Source: Roseiarcus sp963753135
Lineage (GTDB): Bacteria > Pseudomonadota > Alphaproteobacteria > Rhizobiales > Beijerinckiaceae
Direction: 5' to 3'
DNA length: 64,000 nucleotides
NCBI GenBank assembly: GCA_963753135.1
Contig: CAVWBA010000014.1
Span: 62,001 to 126,000 of the forward strand
The notes beneath the pieces are model-generated. The model saw only the letters and a program-made list of their open reading frames with translations. It did not search any database and was not told where the DNA came from. The translations under genes and the position numbers were made by a program. Numbering within the stretch: position 1 is the first letter of the stretch; every line of letters starts with the position of its first letter. This document shows positions 38,635 to 48,211 of the stretch, piece by piece.

Positions 38635-39777
38635 ATGAAGATGACACGCCGCATCGCTATGAAGGCCGGACTTGTCACCGCAGTGTCGGCGCTGGGCTCG
38701 CCCGCGCTGCGAGCCGACGAACTGCAATATCAAGGGAAGGAAGGGATTTTTCCCATGTCTCATCATCTCGATACTCCTCTCGCAGCTCAGAACGGCCAGC
38801 TCTATATCGACGACCTGTACGTCTTCTCAGGCGATAACAGCACAGTCTTCATCATGGACGTGAATTCGAACATCACGGGAGTCCATGTAAAACCCGGTTT
38901 TCATCATGAGGCGCGCTACGAGTTCAAGGTGCATTTCGACGGCGCGGATTTCGAGGGCCTGACCTACCGGGTGTCGTTCGACGAAGCGGCCCCGGACGGG
39001 AAGCAGGCGATCAAAGTGCACGCGCTCATGGGCAAGGAGGCGCGTGAGGATTCCGCGACCGGCGAACTCATCTTGGAAGGGCGGACCGGCGAAGTAGCGA
39101 GCGCGGGCGGCGTCAAGCTCTGGGCGGGGCGTATCGCTGACTCGTTTTATATCGATCTCTCGCTGCTCGCGAAGGTCAACGGAGCCGTGAAGGACGGGAC
39201 CGCGGTCGACCTGTCGGGCTGGAAGCCCCAGGACGCAAAGAACAGCTTCGCCGGCACGATGGTCGAATCGATCGTGCTCGAGGTTTCTCATCAGCATCCC
39301 CAACTCAAGCCCGGCGCTCACCTCGGCGTCTGGTGCGCCACCAAGCTCGCCACCGACGCCGGCGGCTGGCGGCAGATCAACCGAGGCGGGCATCCCATGA
39401 TGTGGCCGATCTTCTGGCCGGATGACGTTCGCTTCACCAATCCCGCCAACACGCGGCACCCATCCGAAGATTTCGCGGCGGACGGCGAGCATCTCGCGCA
39501 TCACATCGCCGAAGTCCTCGCGGCCGGCGGCGTCTCGGCCGACCCGCAGGGCTATGCCCTGACCGTGGCGCACGAGCTTTTCCCCGACGTTCTGCATTAC
39601 GTGGTCGGGACGCCCGCGATCTACGGCTTCGCCGGCCGCAACGGAAGAACACAGGCCGACAACGCGCCCGAGGTCATGCTGTCGCTCGTCGCGGGAACGG
39701 CGATTCCCTCGGGGCTTAAGCCCTCCGTCGCCGAGAAGCTGCGGGCGGACAAATTCCCCTACGTCGTGCCAGCGTAG
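38635..39777 (+). CDS. DUF4331 family exported protein
   Basis: A 380-residue DUF4331 protein. The N terminus MKMTRRIAMKAGLVTAVSAL contains a paired arginine followed by a hydrophobic stretch, compatible with a Tat-type signal, with cleavage after PALRADE or thereabouts. Conserved parts include MSHHLDTPLAAQNGQLYIDD, LYVFSGDN and FHHEARYEFKVHFDG, where several histidines could bind metal. The family function is unknown. It is monocistronic on the plus strand and converges on the amidase gene ten bases away. Confidence 0.78.
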   Translation: MKMTRRIAMKAGLVTAVSALGSPALRADELQYQGKEGIFPMSHHLDTPLAAQNGQLYIDDLYVFSGDNSTVFIMDVNSNITGVHVKPGFHHEARYEFKVHFDGADFEGLTYRVSFDEAAPDGKQAIKVHALMGKEAREDSATGELILEGRTGEVASAGGVKLWAGRIADSFYIDLSLLAKVNGAVKDGTAVDLSGWKPQDAKNSFAGTMVESIVLEVSHQHPQLKPGAHLGVWCATKLATDAGGWRQINRGGHPMMWPIFWPDDVRFTNPANTRHPSEDFAADGEHLAHHIAEVLAAGGVSADPQGYALTVAHELFPDVLHYVVGTPAIYGFAGRNGRTQADNAPEVMLSLVAGTAIPSGLKPSVAEKLRADKFPYVVPA

Positions 39778-39786
39778 CCCCGCCCC

Positions 39787-40614
39787 TTAGCTTCGCGCAA
39801 TGTGGGCTTTGTGCTCCGCCACCGGGATCATCCCGCGCACCTTCTTGACCCTCGCCGGGTCGATCCGGGCTGAGACGATGCCGACCCCGTCAGAGGCCTT
39901 GGCGATCACATGGCCCCACGGATCAGCGACGAGCGAATGGCCGTAAGTCATCCGCTGCTCGTTGCCGACGGTGAACGATCCGGTCTGGGCGCTGGCGCAG
40001 ACGTAAGCTTCGGTCTCGATCGCGCGGGCGCGCAGCAGCACCTCCCAATGGTCCTTGCCGGTCTGCATGGTGAAGGCGGCCGGCATGGCGATCATCTCCG
40101 CGCCTTTTTCCATGAGCGCCTGGAAGAGGTCGGGAAAGCGCAAGTCGTAGCAGATCGAACAGCCGACGGTGACCCCTTCGCAGTCGTAAGTGACCACCTG
40201 GTCGCCCGCCTTCACCGTCGCGCTCTCCTTGTACGCGGTTCCGTCCGGCGTCATGACGTCAAACAAGTGGATCTTGCGGTAGCGGGCGATCTCCTCGCCC
40301 TCGCGATTAAAGACGACTGAGGTGTTGTGGTAGCGGTCCTCGCCGTCGATCTTTTCCATGACCGAGCCGGCGTGGACGAAGATGCGGTGTTTGATTGCCT
40401 GGCCGCGCGCCATTTCATAGGCCGGACCGCCGGGCAGCCGCTCGGCGGCGGCGAGCTTCTCTGCGCGCGAGCCGCCGGCCCAATCGAACTGTTCCGGCAG
40501 CAGCACCCAGTCCGGGTTCTCTTCTGCCACGGCCCGCTCGATCAGAGCCTCAGCCGCGGCGATGTTGGCGGCCTTGTCGTTGATCGAATTCATTTGGATA
40601 AGCGAGACTTTCAT
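39787..40614 (-). CDS. nitrilase-superfamily amidohydrolase (Nit2/deaminated glutathione amidase-like)
   Basis: A 275-residue carbon-nitrogen hydrolase. The catalytic triad is visible as Glu in VLLPEQFDW, Lys in RYRKIHLFDV and Cys in VGCSICYDLRFPDLF. Length and the start MKVSLIQMNSINDKAAN fit the Nit1/Nit2 branch, which hydrolyses deaminated glutathione or 2-oxo acid amides. The exact substrate cannot be read from sequence. The neighbouring FMN reductase gene lies upstream on the same strand with about 50 bases between them and may be co-transcribed. Confidence 0.88.
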   Translation of the reverse strand: MKVSLIQMNSINDKAANIAAAEALIERAVAEENPDWVLLPEQFDWAGGSRAEKLAAAERLPGGPAYEMARGQAIKHRIFVHAGSVMEKIDGEDRYHNTSVVFNREGEEIARYRKIHLFDVMTPDGTAYKESATVKAGDQVVTYDCEGVTVGCSICYDLRFPDLFQALMEKGAEMIAMPAAFTMQTGKDHWEVLLRARAIETEAYVCASAQTGSFTVGNEQRMTYGHSLVADPWGHVIAKASDGVGIVSARIDPARVKKVRGMIPVAEHKAHIARS

Positions 40615-40666
40615 TGGGCGACAACTCCGGGCGCACTCGCCAATGTGGTCGGCGCGCGCTCGCCCG

Positions 40667-41227
40667 TCAACGCCGCGCGAAGGCGGCGAAAGCCTTGAGC
40701 TGGTCGGCGATGAAGCCGCGGGTCGCCGGATCGGTCAATTCGCCGGTCGCGGCGTCGATTTTCGTGTTGACCTGGGGGATGATGACCTCCGGCTTATTGA
40801 GCACGCGCCCGTCGAGATAGACGAACATATGGCGCAGATGCAGTTGCGCTCTCAAGCCCCCGAACAGGCTCGGCGAACTGGTCTCGAGCGCGACTGGCTT
40901 TCCGGCGAAGGGCTGATCGGGCAAGCGTGAGATCCAGTCGATGGCGTTTTTCAATACGCCCGGAATGGAATGGTTGTATTCGGGCGTGACGACGATGATC
41001 CCGTCCGCCTTGCGGATCGTCTCCGCCGTGGCGGTGACAATCGGCGGGAAGCCGCTCAGCTGAACATCATGATTATAGAGCGGAAAGTCGCCAACCGACG
41101 GGAGCGGCTCGATCGTCACCCCTTCCGGCGCAAGCGCCGACAAGGCGCGGACGATCGCCGCGTTGAACGAGCCTTTTCTCAGGCTGCCCAGCATAACGAC
41201 AAAATGCAGCGGCGTGTCTTGAGCCAT
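40667..41227 (-). CDS. NAD(P)H-dependent FMN reductase
   Basis: A 186-residue flavodoxin-fold reductase of the ChrR/azoreductase group. The FMN phosphate loop is VMLGSLRKGSFNAAIVRAL, and the isoalloxazine-contacting segment is VVTPEYNHSIPGVLKNAIDW, both hallmark motifs. Such enzymes reduce quinones, chromate or azo compounds with NAD(P)H. Start ATG at 41227 is preceded by AGAGGGATAGTGA. It is divergent from an SDR gene. Confidence 0.88.
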   Translation of the reverse strand: MAQDTPLHFVVMLGSLRKGSFNAAIVRALSALAPEGVTIEPLPSVGDFPLYNHDVQLSGFPPIVTATAETIRKADGIIVVTPEYNHSIPGVLKNAIDWISRLPDQPFAGKPVALETSSPSLFGGLRAQLHLRHMFVYLDGRVLNKPEVIIPQVNTKIDAATGELTDPATRGFIADQLKAFAAFARR

Positions 41228-41337
41228 TCACTATCCCTCTGAAAGCCAAACACGCCTCGCGGCGAGTGGGGCCGCAGTTTTGGCGTTTGTCGCGGAATTG
41301 TTATGGTCCTAGCAAATCGGGACCAACGGGGGGAGCC

Positions 41338-42150
41338 ATGATCGGGCCAAACGAACTTTTTTCCGTCCGGGGCCGCACCGCGCTGGTGACCGGCGGGGCG
41401 ACCGGGCTTGGCCGGATCTGCGCCGAGGCGCTGCTCGGCGCAGGCGCGCGGGTGTTGATCGCCTCGCGCAAGGCGGAGGCTTGCGAAGCGGCGGCGCAAG
41501 AGCTTTCCGCGCTGGGCGAATGCGAAGGCTTCGGCGGCACGGTCGCCAACGAGGCGGGCGTCGCCGCGCTGGCCGCCGAGACGCGGAAGCGCACCGACGC
41601 GCTGCATATCCTGGTCAACAACGCCGGAGCGAACTGGGGCGAACCCTTCGAAACTTTTCCCTGGAAGGCGTGGGACCGGGTGCTCAGCGTCAATGTGACC
41701 GGGCTTTTCACGCTGACGCGCGATCTCGCCCCGATGCTGATCGCGTCGGCGACGCGCGACTGGCCTTCGACCGTGGTCAACATGGGTTCGGTCATGGGGT
41801 ATGTGACCCAGTCGGAAACCGCGTGGGCCTATTCCGCCTCGAAGGCCGCAGTGCATCACCTGACCCGCATCCTCGCCGCGGAGCTCGCGCAGAAACAGGT
41901 GACCGTCAATGCGCTCGCGCCCGGACCGTTTCCCACCAACATGACGAAGTTCGCCCTCGGCGACGAGGCGGCGCAGGCGCGCAGCGCCAAATCCGTGCCG
42001 ATGGGGCGCCTTGGGCGGCCCGAGGACATCGCTGGCCCGCTCCTCTTCCTCGCCGGGCGCGGCGGCGCCTACACGACCGGGGCGATTGTGCCTGTGGACG
42101 GCGGGGTCGGCGTCACGGCGCCGCCCGCGATGTTCGGAGGCCACGAATGA
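41338..42150 (+). CDS. short-chain dehydrogenase/reductase
   Basis: A 270-residue SDR with the cofactor motif LVTGGATGLGRICAEALL, NNAGANW, catalytic serine near VVNMGSVMGYV and the YxxxK pair in WAYSASKAAVHHL. The start at 41338 has a GGGGGGAG ribosome binding site; a longer frame from 41266 is not needed. Its stop overlaps the start of a MaoC-type gene (ATGA). The pairing suggests a 3-hydroxyacyl-CoA or related acyl oxidoreduction/hydration route, though the substrate is unproven. Confidence 0.88.
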   Translation: MIGPNELFSVRGRTALVTGGATGLGRICAEALLGAGARVLIASRKAEACEAAAQELSALGECEGFGGTVANEAGVAALAAETRKRTDALHILVNNAGANWGEPFETFPWKAWDRVLSVNVTGLFTLTRDLAPMLIASATRDWPSTVVNMGSVMGYVTQSETAWAYSASKAAVHHLTRILAAELAQKQVTVNALAPGPFPTNMTKFALGDEAAQARSAKSVPMGRLGRPEDIAGPLLFLAGRGGAYTTGAIVPVDGGVGVTAPPAMFGGHE

Positions 42151-42620
42151 ACGATTTGGCAGATGTTAAGAAGGTTCCCGCCGCCGAACTCGCCGCCATG
42201 GTCGGACAGAGCTTCGTGTCGCGCTGGATCACCGTCAGCCAGGAGCGGATCGACGCCTTCGCCAAAGTCACAGAGGACGAGCAGTTCATCCATGTCGATC
42301 CCGAGCGTGCGGCTGAGACCGCATTTGGCGGTACGGTCGCTCATGGCTTTCTCACCCTCTCGCTGCTCTCGGCCATGGCCTATAGCGCCTTGCCCAGAAT
42401 TGAGGGCGCGGCTCACGGCGTAAATTATGGCTTCGACCGCGTCCGCTTTGTCAGGCCTGTCCCTTCGGGAAGCCGGGTGCGCGGGCGTTTCACGCTGCGC
42501 GCGGTCACCCCGCGCTCGGCGCGCGAATGGCAATTGAGCTACGACGTCAGCGTCGAAATCGAGGGAGATGAAAAGCCCGCGCTGGCGGCGACTTGGCTCA
42601 CGATGCAGGTGATGGGATAG
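42147..42620 (+). CDS. MaoC-like (R)-specific enoyl-CoA hydratase
   Basis: A 157-residue hot-dog-fold protein of the MaoC dehydratase family. The hydratase motif appears as ITVSQERIDAFAKVTEDEQ followed by FIHVDPERAAET, with the catalytic Asp/His equivalents in TEDEQFIHVD, and AFGGTVAHGFLTLSLLS. It would add water to a trans-2-enoyl-CoA to give the (R)-3-hydroxyacyl-CoA. Translationally coupled to the preceding SDR gene by an ATGA overlap, which supports a two-step pathway. Confidence 0.87.
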   Translation: MNDLADVKKVPAAELAAMVGQSFVSRWITVSQERIDAFAKVTEDEQFIHVDPERAAETAFGGTVAHGFLTLSLLSAMAYSALPRIEGAAHGVNYGFDRVRFVRPVPSGSRVRGRFTLRAVTPRSAREWQLSYDVSVEIEGDEKPALAATWLTMQVMG

Positions 42621-43191
42621 ATTTTAAAAAACTTCGACTGGGTGATGACGTCAATACTCCTGAATCTTTGAATCAAAAGACAAGGACTCATAAGCGTTCA
42701 GCCGACGGTAACCTGAGGAGTTTACGGGGACGACGAAAATGACGGCTTGCGCTTAAGGCTACATTTCAAATATATTCCGTGCGAGATGAATATATATTCC
42801 AGTCTTATTCTGTATTAAAGATGAAATCCATGGAATTTACTTTATATATATATATGTATTACCAATATCATGAGTTTAAATAGGCGCTTATATCATTGTC
42901 AATGAATATTTCCTCGGGGATAGGAGTTATAAATCAGTCGACAGCGGGCGTTGTCATCCTATCTCATCTACCTCCTCTTCTTACTGCTTGGGCCGCCATT
43001 GCTGGTTGCTTCGATATCTAGGCGGTTCACTCTCGCTCGACCAAGCGGCGGAGCATTCGCCGCGGCTTTGGCGGTCAGGATTGAGGCCTCGCAACGGAGG
43101 TGACTCGTTAATCGCGCCGCAAGCCATTGAAATGGCTCAAAACGGACTCGCTAATGGCGCGCCCCCATCCGGCATATCAACGATACGCCGT
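42621..43191. other. AT-rich intergenic region
   Basis: About 570 bases without a supportable gene. The part from about 42,770 to 42,950 is strikingly AT-rich for this genome, with TATATATATATATG near 42,842-42,857 and several ATATATTCC-type repeats. The remainder (about 42,990-43,190) has normal GC content but only chance open frames. The tract may be a scar of inserted DNA or a nucleoid-protein binding region. No tRNA, terminal repeats or transposase pieces were recognised. Confidence 0.5.
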
Positions 43192-44512
43192 TCAGCGCCC
43201 GAACCGCACCGCCTCGCCCACCGAGGGCGTAACGAGTTCGCCCTCCCACATCACCCGGCGGCCTCTCACGATTGTCCCGACCGGCCAGCCTGTAACCGCT
43301 TTTCCGTCATAGGGCGTCCAGCGCGAGCGTGAGGCGATCCAGGAATCGCGGATCGTCTCGCGGCGCTTCATATCGACGATGGTGAGGTCGGCGTCATAGC
43401 CGGCCGCGATTCGGCCCTTGCCGGTGATTCCGAACAGACGCTGAGGTCCGGCGCTGGTCAGATCGACGAAACGCGGAAGACTGAGCCGCCCGGCGTTCAC
43501 GTGGTCGAGCATGATCGGAACGAGCGTCTGCACGCCGGTCATGCCGGATGGGCTCTCAGGGTACGGCTTGGCCTTTTCTTCCAGCGTATGGGGCGCGTGG
43601 TCGGAGCCGAGCACATCGACAACGCCCTGCTCAAGCCCGCGCCAGATCGCCTCGCGATGTTCGGGGCCCCGAACCGGCGGGTTCATCTGCATTTTTGTGG
43701 CTAAGCGCGGGTAATCCCCGGCGCTCAGCGTCAGATGATGCGGCGTCGCCTCGCAGCTTGCGACATCCTTGGCGCTCGCGAGAAACTCCATTTCCTCGCG
43801 CGTCGAGATGTGCAGGACATGCACTTGCGCACGCGCTTCTCGCGCAAGTCGGACGAGCCGCTCGGTCGAACGCAGAGCCGCGACTTCGTCGCGCCAGACC
43901 GGATGCGAGGACGGATCGCCCGTGAGGCGCAGGGGTTTGCGCTCATTCAAGCGCGCCTCGTCCTCGCTGTGGAAGGCCGCGCGGCGTCGAGTCTGTCTTG
44001 AGGATCGCCAGCACGCCCTCATCGTCAGCGACCAGGAGGCGCCCGGTCGAGGACCCCATGAACACCTTGATCCCCGCGGCGCCCGGGAGCCGCTCGAGTT
44101 CGGGGATGTCGGCGACATTGTCGTGCGTGCCGCCGACCCAGAAGGCGAAGTCGCAATGCATGCGACCTTTCGCGCGGGCGAGCTTGTCGGCAAGCGCGTC
44201 TGCGCTCACCGTCAGTGGATCGGTGTTGGGCATTTCGAACACGGCGGTCACCCCGCCGAGAACAGCCGCCCGCGACCCGGTCTCCAGGTCCTCTTTATGA
44301 ACGAGCCCCGGCTCGCGAAAATGCACCTGGGTGTCGATCACGCCGGGAAGAATGTGAAGGCCCCGGCAGTCGAGACGCTCGCCCGCCGCAGCGCCGCTCA
44401 AGGCGCCGATCTCGGCGATGCGCCCGTTAAGAACGCCAATGTCGCGTACGCCGATCCCGTCCTGGTTGACGACGGTTCCGTTGATCAGCACGCAATCGAA
44501 GCTCGGCGGCAT
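43192..44512 (-). CDS. pyrC: dihydroorotase (apparent frameshift)
   Basis: Type I dihydroorotase/amidohydrolase of about 440 residues, catalysing the third step of pyrimidine synthesis. N-terminal part: GVIDTQVHFREPGL (metal-binding HxH-like site), EDLETGSRAAVLGGVTAV and MPNTDP. C-terminal part: AFHSEDEARL, VHVLHISTREEMEF, CEATPHHLTLS, VDVLGSDHAPHT and MTGVQTLVPIMLDHV. The frame changes near 43,977-43,985 between the two parts; skipping one base joins them. It is divergent from ygfZ with 77 bases between starts, a common arrangement in related bacteria. The class contains other cyclic amidohydrolases, but the motif set favours dihydroorotase. Confidence 0.88.
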
Positions 44513-44589
44513 ATCGGTTCTTTCTTGCAGTGGCGCAAAAGCGGCCTATTTGACAGTCTCCGCCCTAGCAAGCGCGACCGGAGGCCTCA

Positions 44590-45420
44590 ATGCACAAGAA
44601 AGCCGCCATGCTTGAGGATCGCGGCGTTCTTTCCGTGAGCGGCGCGGATGCGACCGCCTTTCTGCAGGGTTTGCTGACCAACGATGTCGAGCGCCTGGAG
44701 CCGGGCGAGGCGCGCTATGCGGCGCTGCTGACGCCGCAAGGCAAGATCCTGTTCGACATGATCGTCGTGCGCGCGCCCGGTGGCGAGGAGCCATCCTATT
44801 TCATCGATTGCGCGGCGGCGCAGGCGGCCGATCTTGCCAAGCGACTGGGCTTCTACAAGCTGCGAGCCAAGGTCGCGATCGCTGACGTGAGCGCCGATCG
44901 CGCGGTCGTCGCGTTCTGGGGCGACGAGCAGCCCCGCGTCGACGGCCTTCTCTACGCCGATCCGCGCGATTCGCGCTTAGGGCGGCGCGCGATCATGGCC
45001 CGCTCGGTCGCCGCTGCGGTCGGATTGGAGCACGTGGGCGAATACGAGGGCCTCCGCATCGCCGTCGGGGCGCCAAAGGGCGGTCTTGACTTCGCCTATG
45101 CGGACGTCTTCCCGCACGACGCCAATTTCGATCTCCTCAACGGGGTCGATTTCGACAAGGGCTGCTACGTCGGCCAGGAGGTCGTCTCGCGGATGAAGCA
45201 TCGCGGAACCGCGCGCAAGCGAGTCAAGCGAGTCAAACTGGATGGACCCGCGCCCGCGCCCGGCACGCCAGTCATGGACCGCGAGCTCGCGGTCGGCGCG
45301 CTCGGGTCTTCCTCGGGACGCGAGGCGCTCGCGCTGCTCAGAACCGACCGCGCCGAAGAGGCGACGGCGGCAGGGCGGACGTTGAGCGCCGGCGGCGTCG
45401 GCGTGGCGGTGGCCGACTAA
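44590..45420 (+). CDS. ygfZ: folate-binding YgfZ/GcvT-like protein
   Basis: A 276-residue COG0354/YgfZ protein that supports repair or maturation of certain iron-sulfur enzymes in a tetrahydrofolate-dependent way. The signature is FDKGCYVGQEVVSRMKHRG, with the conserved cysteine. The N-terminal stretch AFLQGLLTNDVERLEPGEAR and LLTPQGKILFDM are also typical. ATG at 44590 is used; ATG at 44608 is possible. No terminator is evident in the 229 bases before the sugar transporter operon. Confidence 0.9.
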   Translation: MHKKAAMLEDRGVLSVSGADATAFLQGLLTNDVERLEPGEARYAALLTPQGKILFDMIVVRAPGGEEPSYFIDCAAAQAADLAKRLGFYKLRAKVAIADVSADRAVVAFWGDEQPRVDGLLYADPRDSRLGRRAIMARSVAAAVGLEHVGEYEGLRIAVGAPKGGLDFAYADVFPHDANFDLLNGVDFDKGCYVGQEVVSRMKHRGTARKRVKRVKLDGPAPAPGTPVMDRELAVGALGSSSGREALALLRTDRAEEATAAGRTLSAGGVGVAVAD

Positions 45421-45649
45421 AGTATAAGTCATTGCTCTTCCCGCGCCGCGCCGATCGCGAGTGCGAGGGGCCGCAAGGGCTCGCGCCTCAATCGCCTTCG
45501 GTTCGCTGCCTTCGCCGCCCGCAATCGCCCGCTTTGTAAGCTTGACCCGGTCCGAGCGTCTCTTTACGGATTTCTGTCTCGAGCCGCCAAGAGGCTCGAA
45601 TTATGGAGCGTCCGGCGGCGCCGCCGCGGACGGGACAGGGAGGATTACC

Positions 45650-46603
45650 ATGAAAAAACTTCTGCTATCCGGCGCGATGCTTGGCGCCCTGATTGCGTTT
45701 GTCGGGTCGGCGCAAGCCGCGGACAAGAAGACGCTGGTGTTCGTCGTGAATGGCGCGTCGGACTTCTGGAAGGCGGCTGAGGCCGGCGTCAAGAAGGCTC
45801 AGGGCGAGCTGCCGAACTACAAGCTCGACTTCAAATATCCCGAACAATCGTCCGCTGCGATTCAGACGCGGCTGATGGATGATCTCGTCGCCGCCGGCGT
45901 CTCGGGCATCATGGTCAGCGCGGTCGATCCGAAGACGATGACCGACGCGCTCGACCGGATCGGCAAGCAGGTGGCTTTGTTCACCACCGACAGCGACGCG
46001 CCCAAGAGCAATCGCGTCGCCTATATCGGCTCGAGCAATGTCGACGCCGGCAAGCAAGCGGGTGAGATCGCGCTCAAGGCCATGCCAAACGGAGGCAAAT
46101 GCATGGGCTTCGTCGGCCTGCCCGGCGCCGACAACGCGCGCGAACGCATCGAGGGCTTCAAGGACACGATCAAGGGCTCGAAGATCGAACTCGTCGACGT
46201 CCGCGCCGACGACATCGACCAGACCCGCGCCAAGCGCAATGTCGAGGACACGCTGACCGCCCATCCCGAGATCAACTGCATGGTCGGCTACTATTCCTAC
46301 AACACGCCCCGCATCTACGAGGCGCTGAAAGAAGCGGGCAAGCTCGGCAAGATCACCGTCATCGGCTTCGACGAGGATCCGATCACGCTCGGCGGCGTCA
46401 AGGAGGGCACGATCGCCTCGACCGTTGTCCAGCAGCCCTATGAATGGGGCTATCAGGGCATGAAGGACATGGCGAAGTATCTCGAAGGAGACAAGTCGTT
46501 CATCCCTGCGAACGGGCTTATCATCATTCCGACCAAGATCATCAGCAAGGACAATGTCGACGCCTTCTGGGCCGAGCTGAAAGAGCGCCAGGGCAAGAAG
46601 TAA
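45650..46603 (+). CDS. sugar ABC transporter, periplasmic substrate-binding protein
   Basis: A 317-residue periplasmic binding protein of the ribose/galactose type (Peripla_BP_4). Signal peptide MKKLLLSGAMLGALIAFVGS with cleavage after AQA. Mature part begins DKKTLVFVVNGASDFWKA; DKK-like hinge regions and VIGFDEDPITLGGVKEG near the C terminus fit the family. ACAGGGAGGATT just upstream fixes the start at 45650. A possible promoter is TTGACC (45542-45547) with TACGGA 17 bases later. The sugar is not predictable; a pentose or rhamnose-like sugar is usual for this group. First gene of a three-gene import operon. Confidence 0.9.
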   Translation: MKKLLLSGAMLGALIAFVGSAQAADKKTLVFVVNGASDFWKAAEAGVKKAQGELPNYKLDFKYPEQSSAAIQTRLMDDLVAAGVSGIMVSAVDPKTMTDALDRIGKQVALFTTDSDAPKSNRVAYIGSSNVDAGKQAGEIALKAMPNGGKCMGFVGLPGADNARERIEGFKDTIKGSKIELVDVRADDIDQTRAKRNVEDTLTAHPEINCMVGYYSYNTPRIYEALKEAGKLGKITVIGFDEDPITLGGVKEGTIASTVVQQPYEWGYQGMKDMAKYLEGDKSFIPANGLIIIPTKIISKDNVDAFWAELKERQGKK

Positions 46604-46693
46604 GGCTGGGCGAACGCAAAAGCAGGTCTGCCTGGCTTGTCCTCCAAGGCGTCGCGCTTAGGCGCGGCGCCATCTTTTCCTTAAGGACCGCAC

Positions 46694-48211
46694 TTGGCCG
46701 ATTCCCTCCTTCGGCTGACCGACATCAGCAAGAGCTATCCCGGCGTGCGCGCCCTTTCTCGCGTCAACCTGACGGTGAACCGCGGCGAGGTTCTGGCGCT
46801 GATCGGCGAGAATGGCGCCGGCAAATCGACCTTGATGAAAATTCTCGGCGGGGTGGTGAAGCCCGACCAGGGAACGATCGAGATCGACGGCGCCCCGCAC
46901 GACTCGTTCACCGTCTCGGAATCGCTAAGTTCAGGAATCGCGTTCGTTCATCAGGAACTGAATCTGTTCGAAAATCTCGATGTCGGAGCCAATGTGCTCA
47001 TCGGGCGCGAGCCGTTGTTGGCCGGTCCCCTTAAGCTTGTCGACCGCAAGACGACGAAACGCATCGTGGCGCCGTTGCTGAAGCGGCTAGACGTCGACTT
47101 CGACGTCGACGATCTCGTTTCCGACCTTTCCCTGGCGCAGCGCCAACTTCTTGAGATCGCCAAGGCGCTTTCGCTCAACGCCCGCGTCGTCATCATGGAT
47201 GAGCCGACCTCGAGCCTCACCTCCACCGAAACCGACCGGCTGATGCGGGTCATCGGCGAGCTCAAGGCCGATGGCGTATCCATCATCTTCATCACGCACC
47301 GGCTGAATGAGGTCGAAACTTGCGCCGACCGTGTGGTCGTCCTCCGTGACGGCTCGGTCGTCGGCGAGCTCGATCGCGACCAGATCCATCGCGACGCGAT
47401 GATCCGCCTCATGATTGGGCGAGACCTCAAGTCGCTCTACATCCCGCCCAAATTGCCGCCCGGCGCAAACGTGCTGGAGGTTGTAGGCTTGCGAACCGTT
47501 TCGCATCCCACGCACGCCACGAGCCTCTCGCTGAGGGCCGGCGAGATCCTAGGCATGGCTGGATTGATCGGGGCGGGGCGGACCGAACTCGCTCGAGCGG
47601 TGTTCGGCATTGACCCGACCTTGGGCGGTGAAATTCGCCTCAACGGCTCGCCAGTCTCCGTTCGTTCGGCCAAAGACGCGATCGCCCAGGGAATCTACCT
47701 CGCGCCGGAGGATCGCAAGCGCAGCGGCCTCGTGCTTGAGGATTCGGTGAGCGAGAACATTTCGCTGCCGAACATCCTCGCTTTCGCCCGGAATTTCCTC
47801 ATCGATCCGGGAGCGGAGCGTAAGAACGCCGAGCGGCAACGCCAGTCCCTCAACATCAAGACGGCTGACGTCGGGACGCGGGTCGGCACGCTCTCGGGTG
47901 GCAACCAGCAGAAGGTCGTTCTCGCCAAATGGCTATCGATGAAGCCCAAAGTAATGATTTTCGACGAGCCTACGCGGGGTATTGACGTTGGCTCGAAATC
48001 CGAAATCTACTCCCTGATGCGGGGCCTCGCCGACGCGGGCGTGGCGATCCTGATGATTTCCTCGGACATGGAGGAAGTGATCGGGGTCAGTGACCGCATC
48101 GTGGTGATGCAGGAAGGCGCGATCAGCGGAACGCTGAATCGCGACCAGTTCAGCGAGGAGAACGTGATGCGGCTCGCCGTCGCTCGCGCAGCGGAGCAGA
48201 GTGCGGCCTGA
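46694..48211 (+). CDS. sugar ABC transporter ATP-binding protein (two NBDs)
   Basis: A 505-residue RbsA/MglA-type ATPase with two nucleotide-binding domains. The first has Walker A LIGENGAGKSTLMKIL, the signature LSLAQRQLLEIAKAL and Walker B VVIMDEPTSSLT. The second has LIGAGRTELARAVFG in place of a canonical Walker A, then LSGGNQQKVVLAKWL and VMIFDEPTRGIDVGSK. This asymmetry is normal in the family. TTG at 46694 with AAGGA six bases upstream is the start. Its stop overlaps the permease start (TGATG). Confidence 0.92.
   Translation: MADSLLRLTDISKSYPGVRALSRVNLTVNRGEVLALIGENGAGKSTLMKILGGVVKPDQGTIEIDGAPHDSFTVSESLSSGIAFVHQELNLFENLDVGANVLIGREPLLAGPLKLVDRKTTKRIVAPLLKRLDVDFDVDDLVSDLSLAQRQLLEIAKALSLNARVVIMDEPTSSLTSTETDRLMRVIGELKADGVSIIFITHRLNEVETCADRVVVLRDGSVVGELDRDQIHRDAMIRLMIGRDLKSLYIPPKLPPGANVLEVVGLRTVSHPTHATSLSLRAGEILGMAGLIGAGRTELARAVFGIDPTLGGEIRLNGSPVSVRSAKDAIAQGIYLAPEDRKRSGLVLEDSVSENISLPNILAFARNFLIDPGAERKNAERQRQSLNIKTADVGTRVGTLSGGNQQKVVLAKWLSMKPKVMIFDEPTRGIDVGSKSEIYSLMRGLADAGVAILMISSDMEEVIGVSDRIVVMQEGAISGTLNRDQFSEENVMRLAVARAAEQSAA

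Noticed and set aside
42988..43190. Possible gene or tRNA upstream of pyrC
   Set aside because: No cloverleaf or protein motif could be found on either strand.
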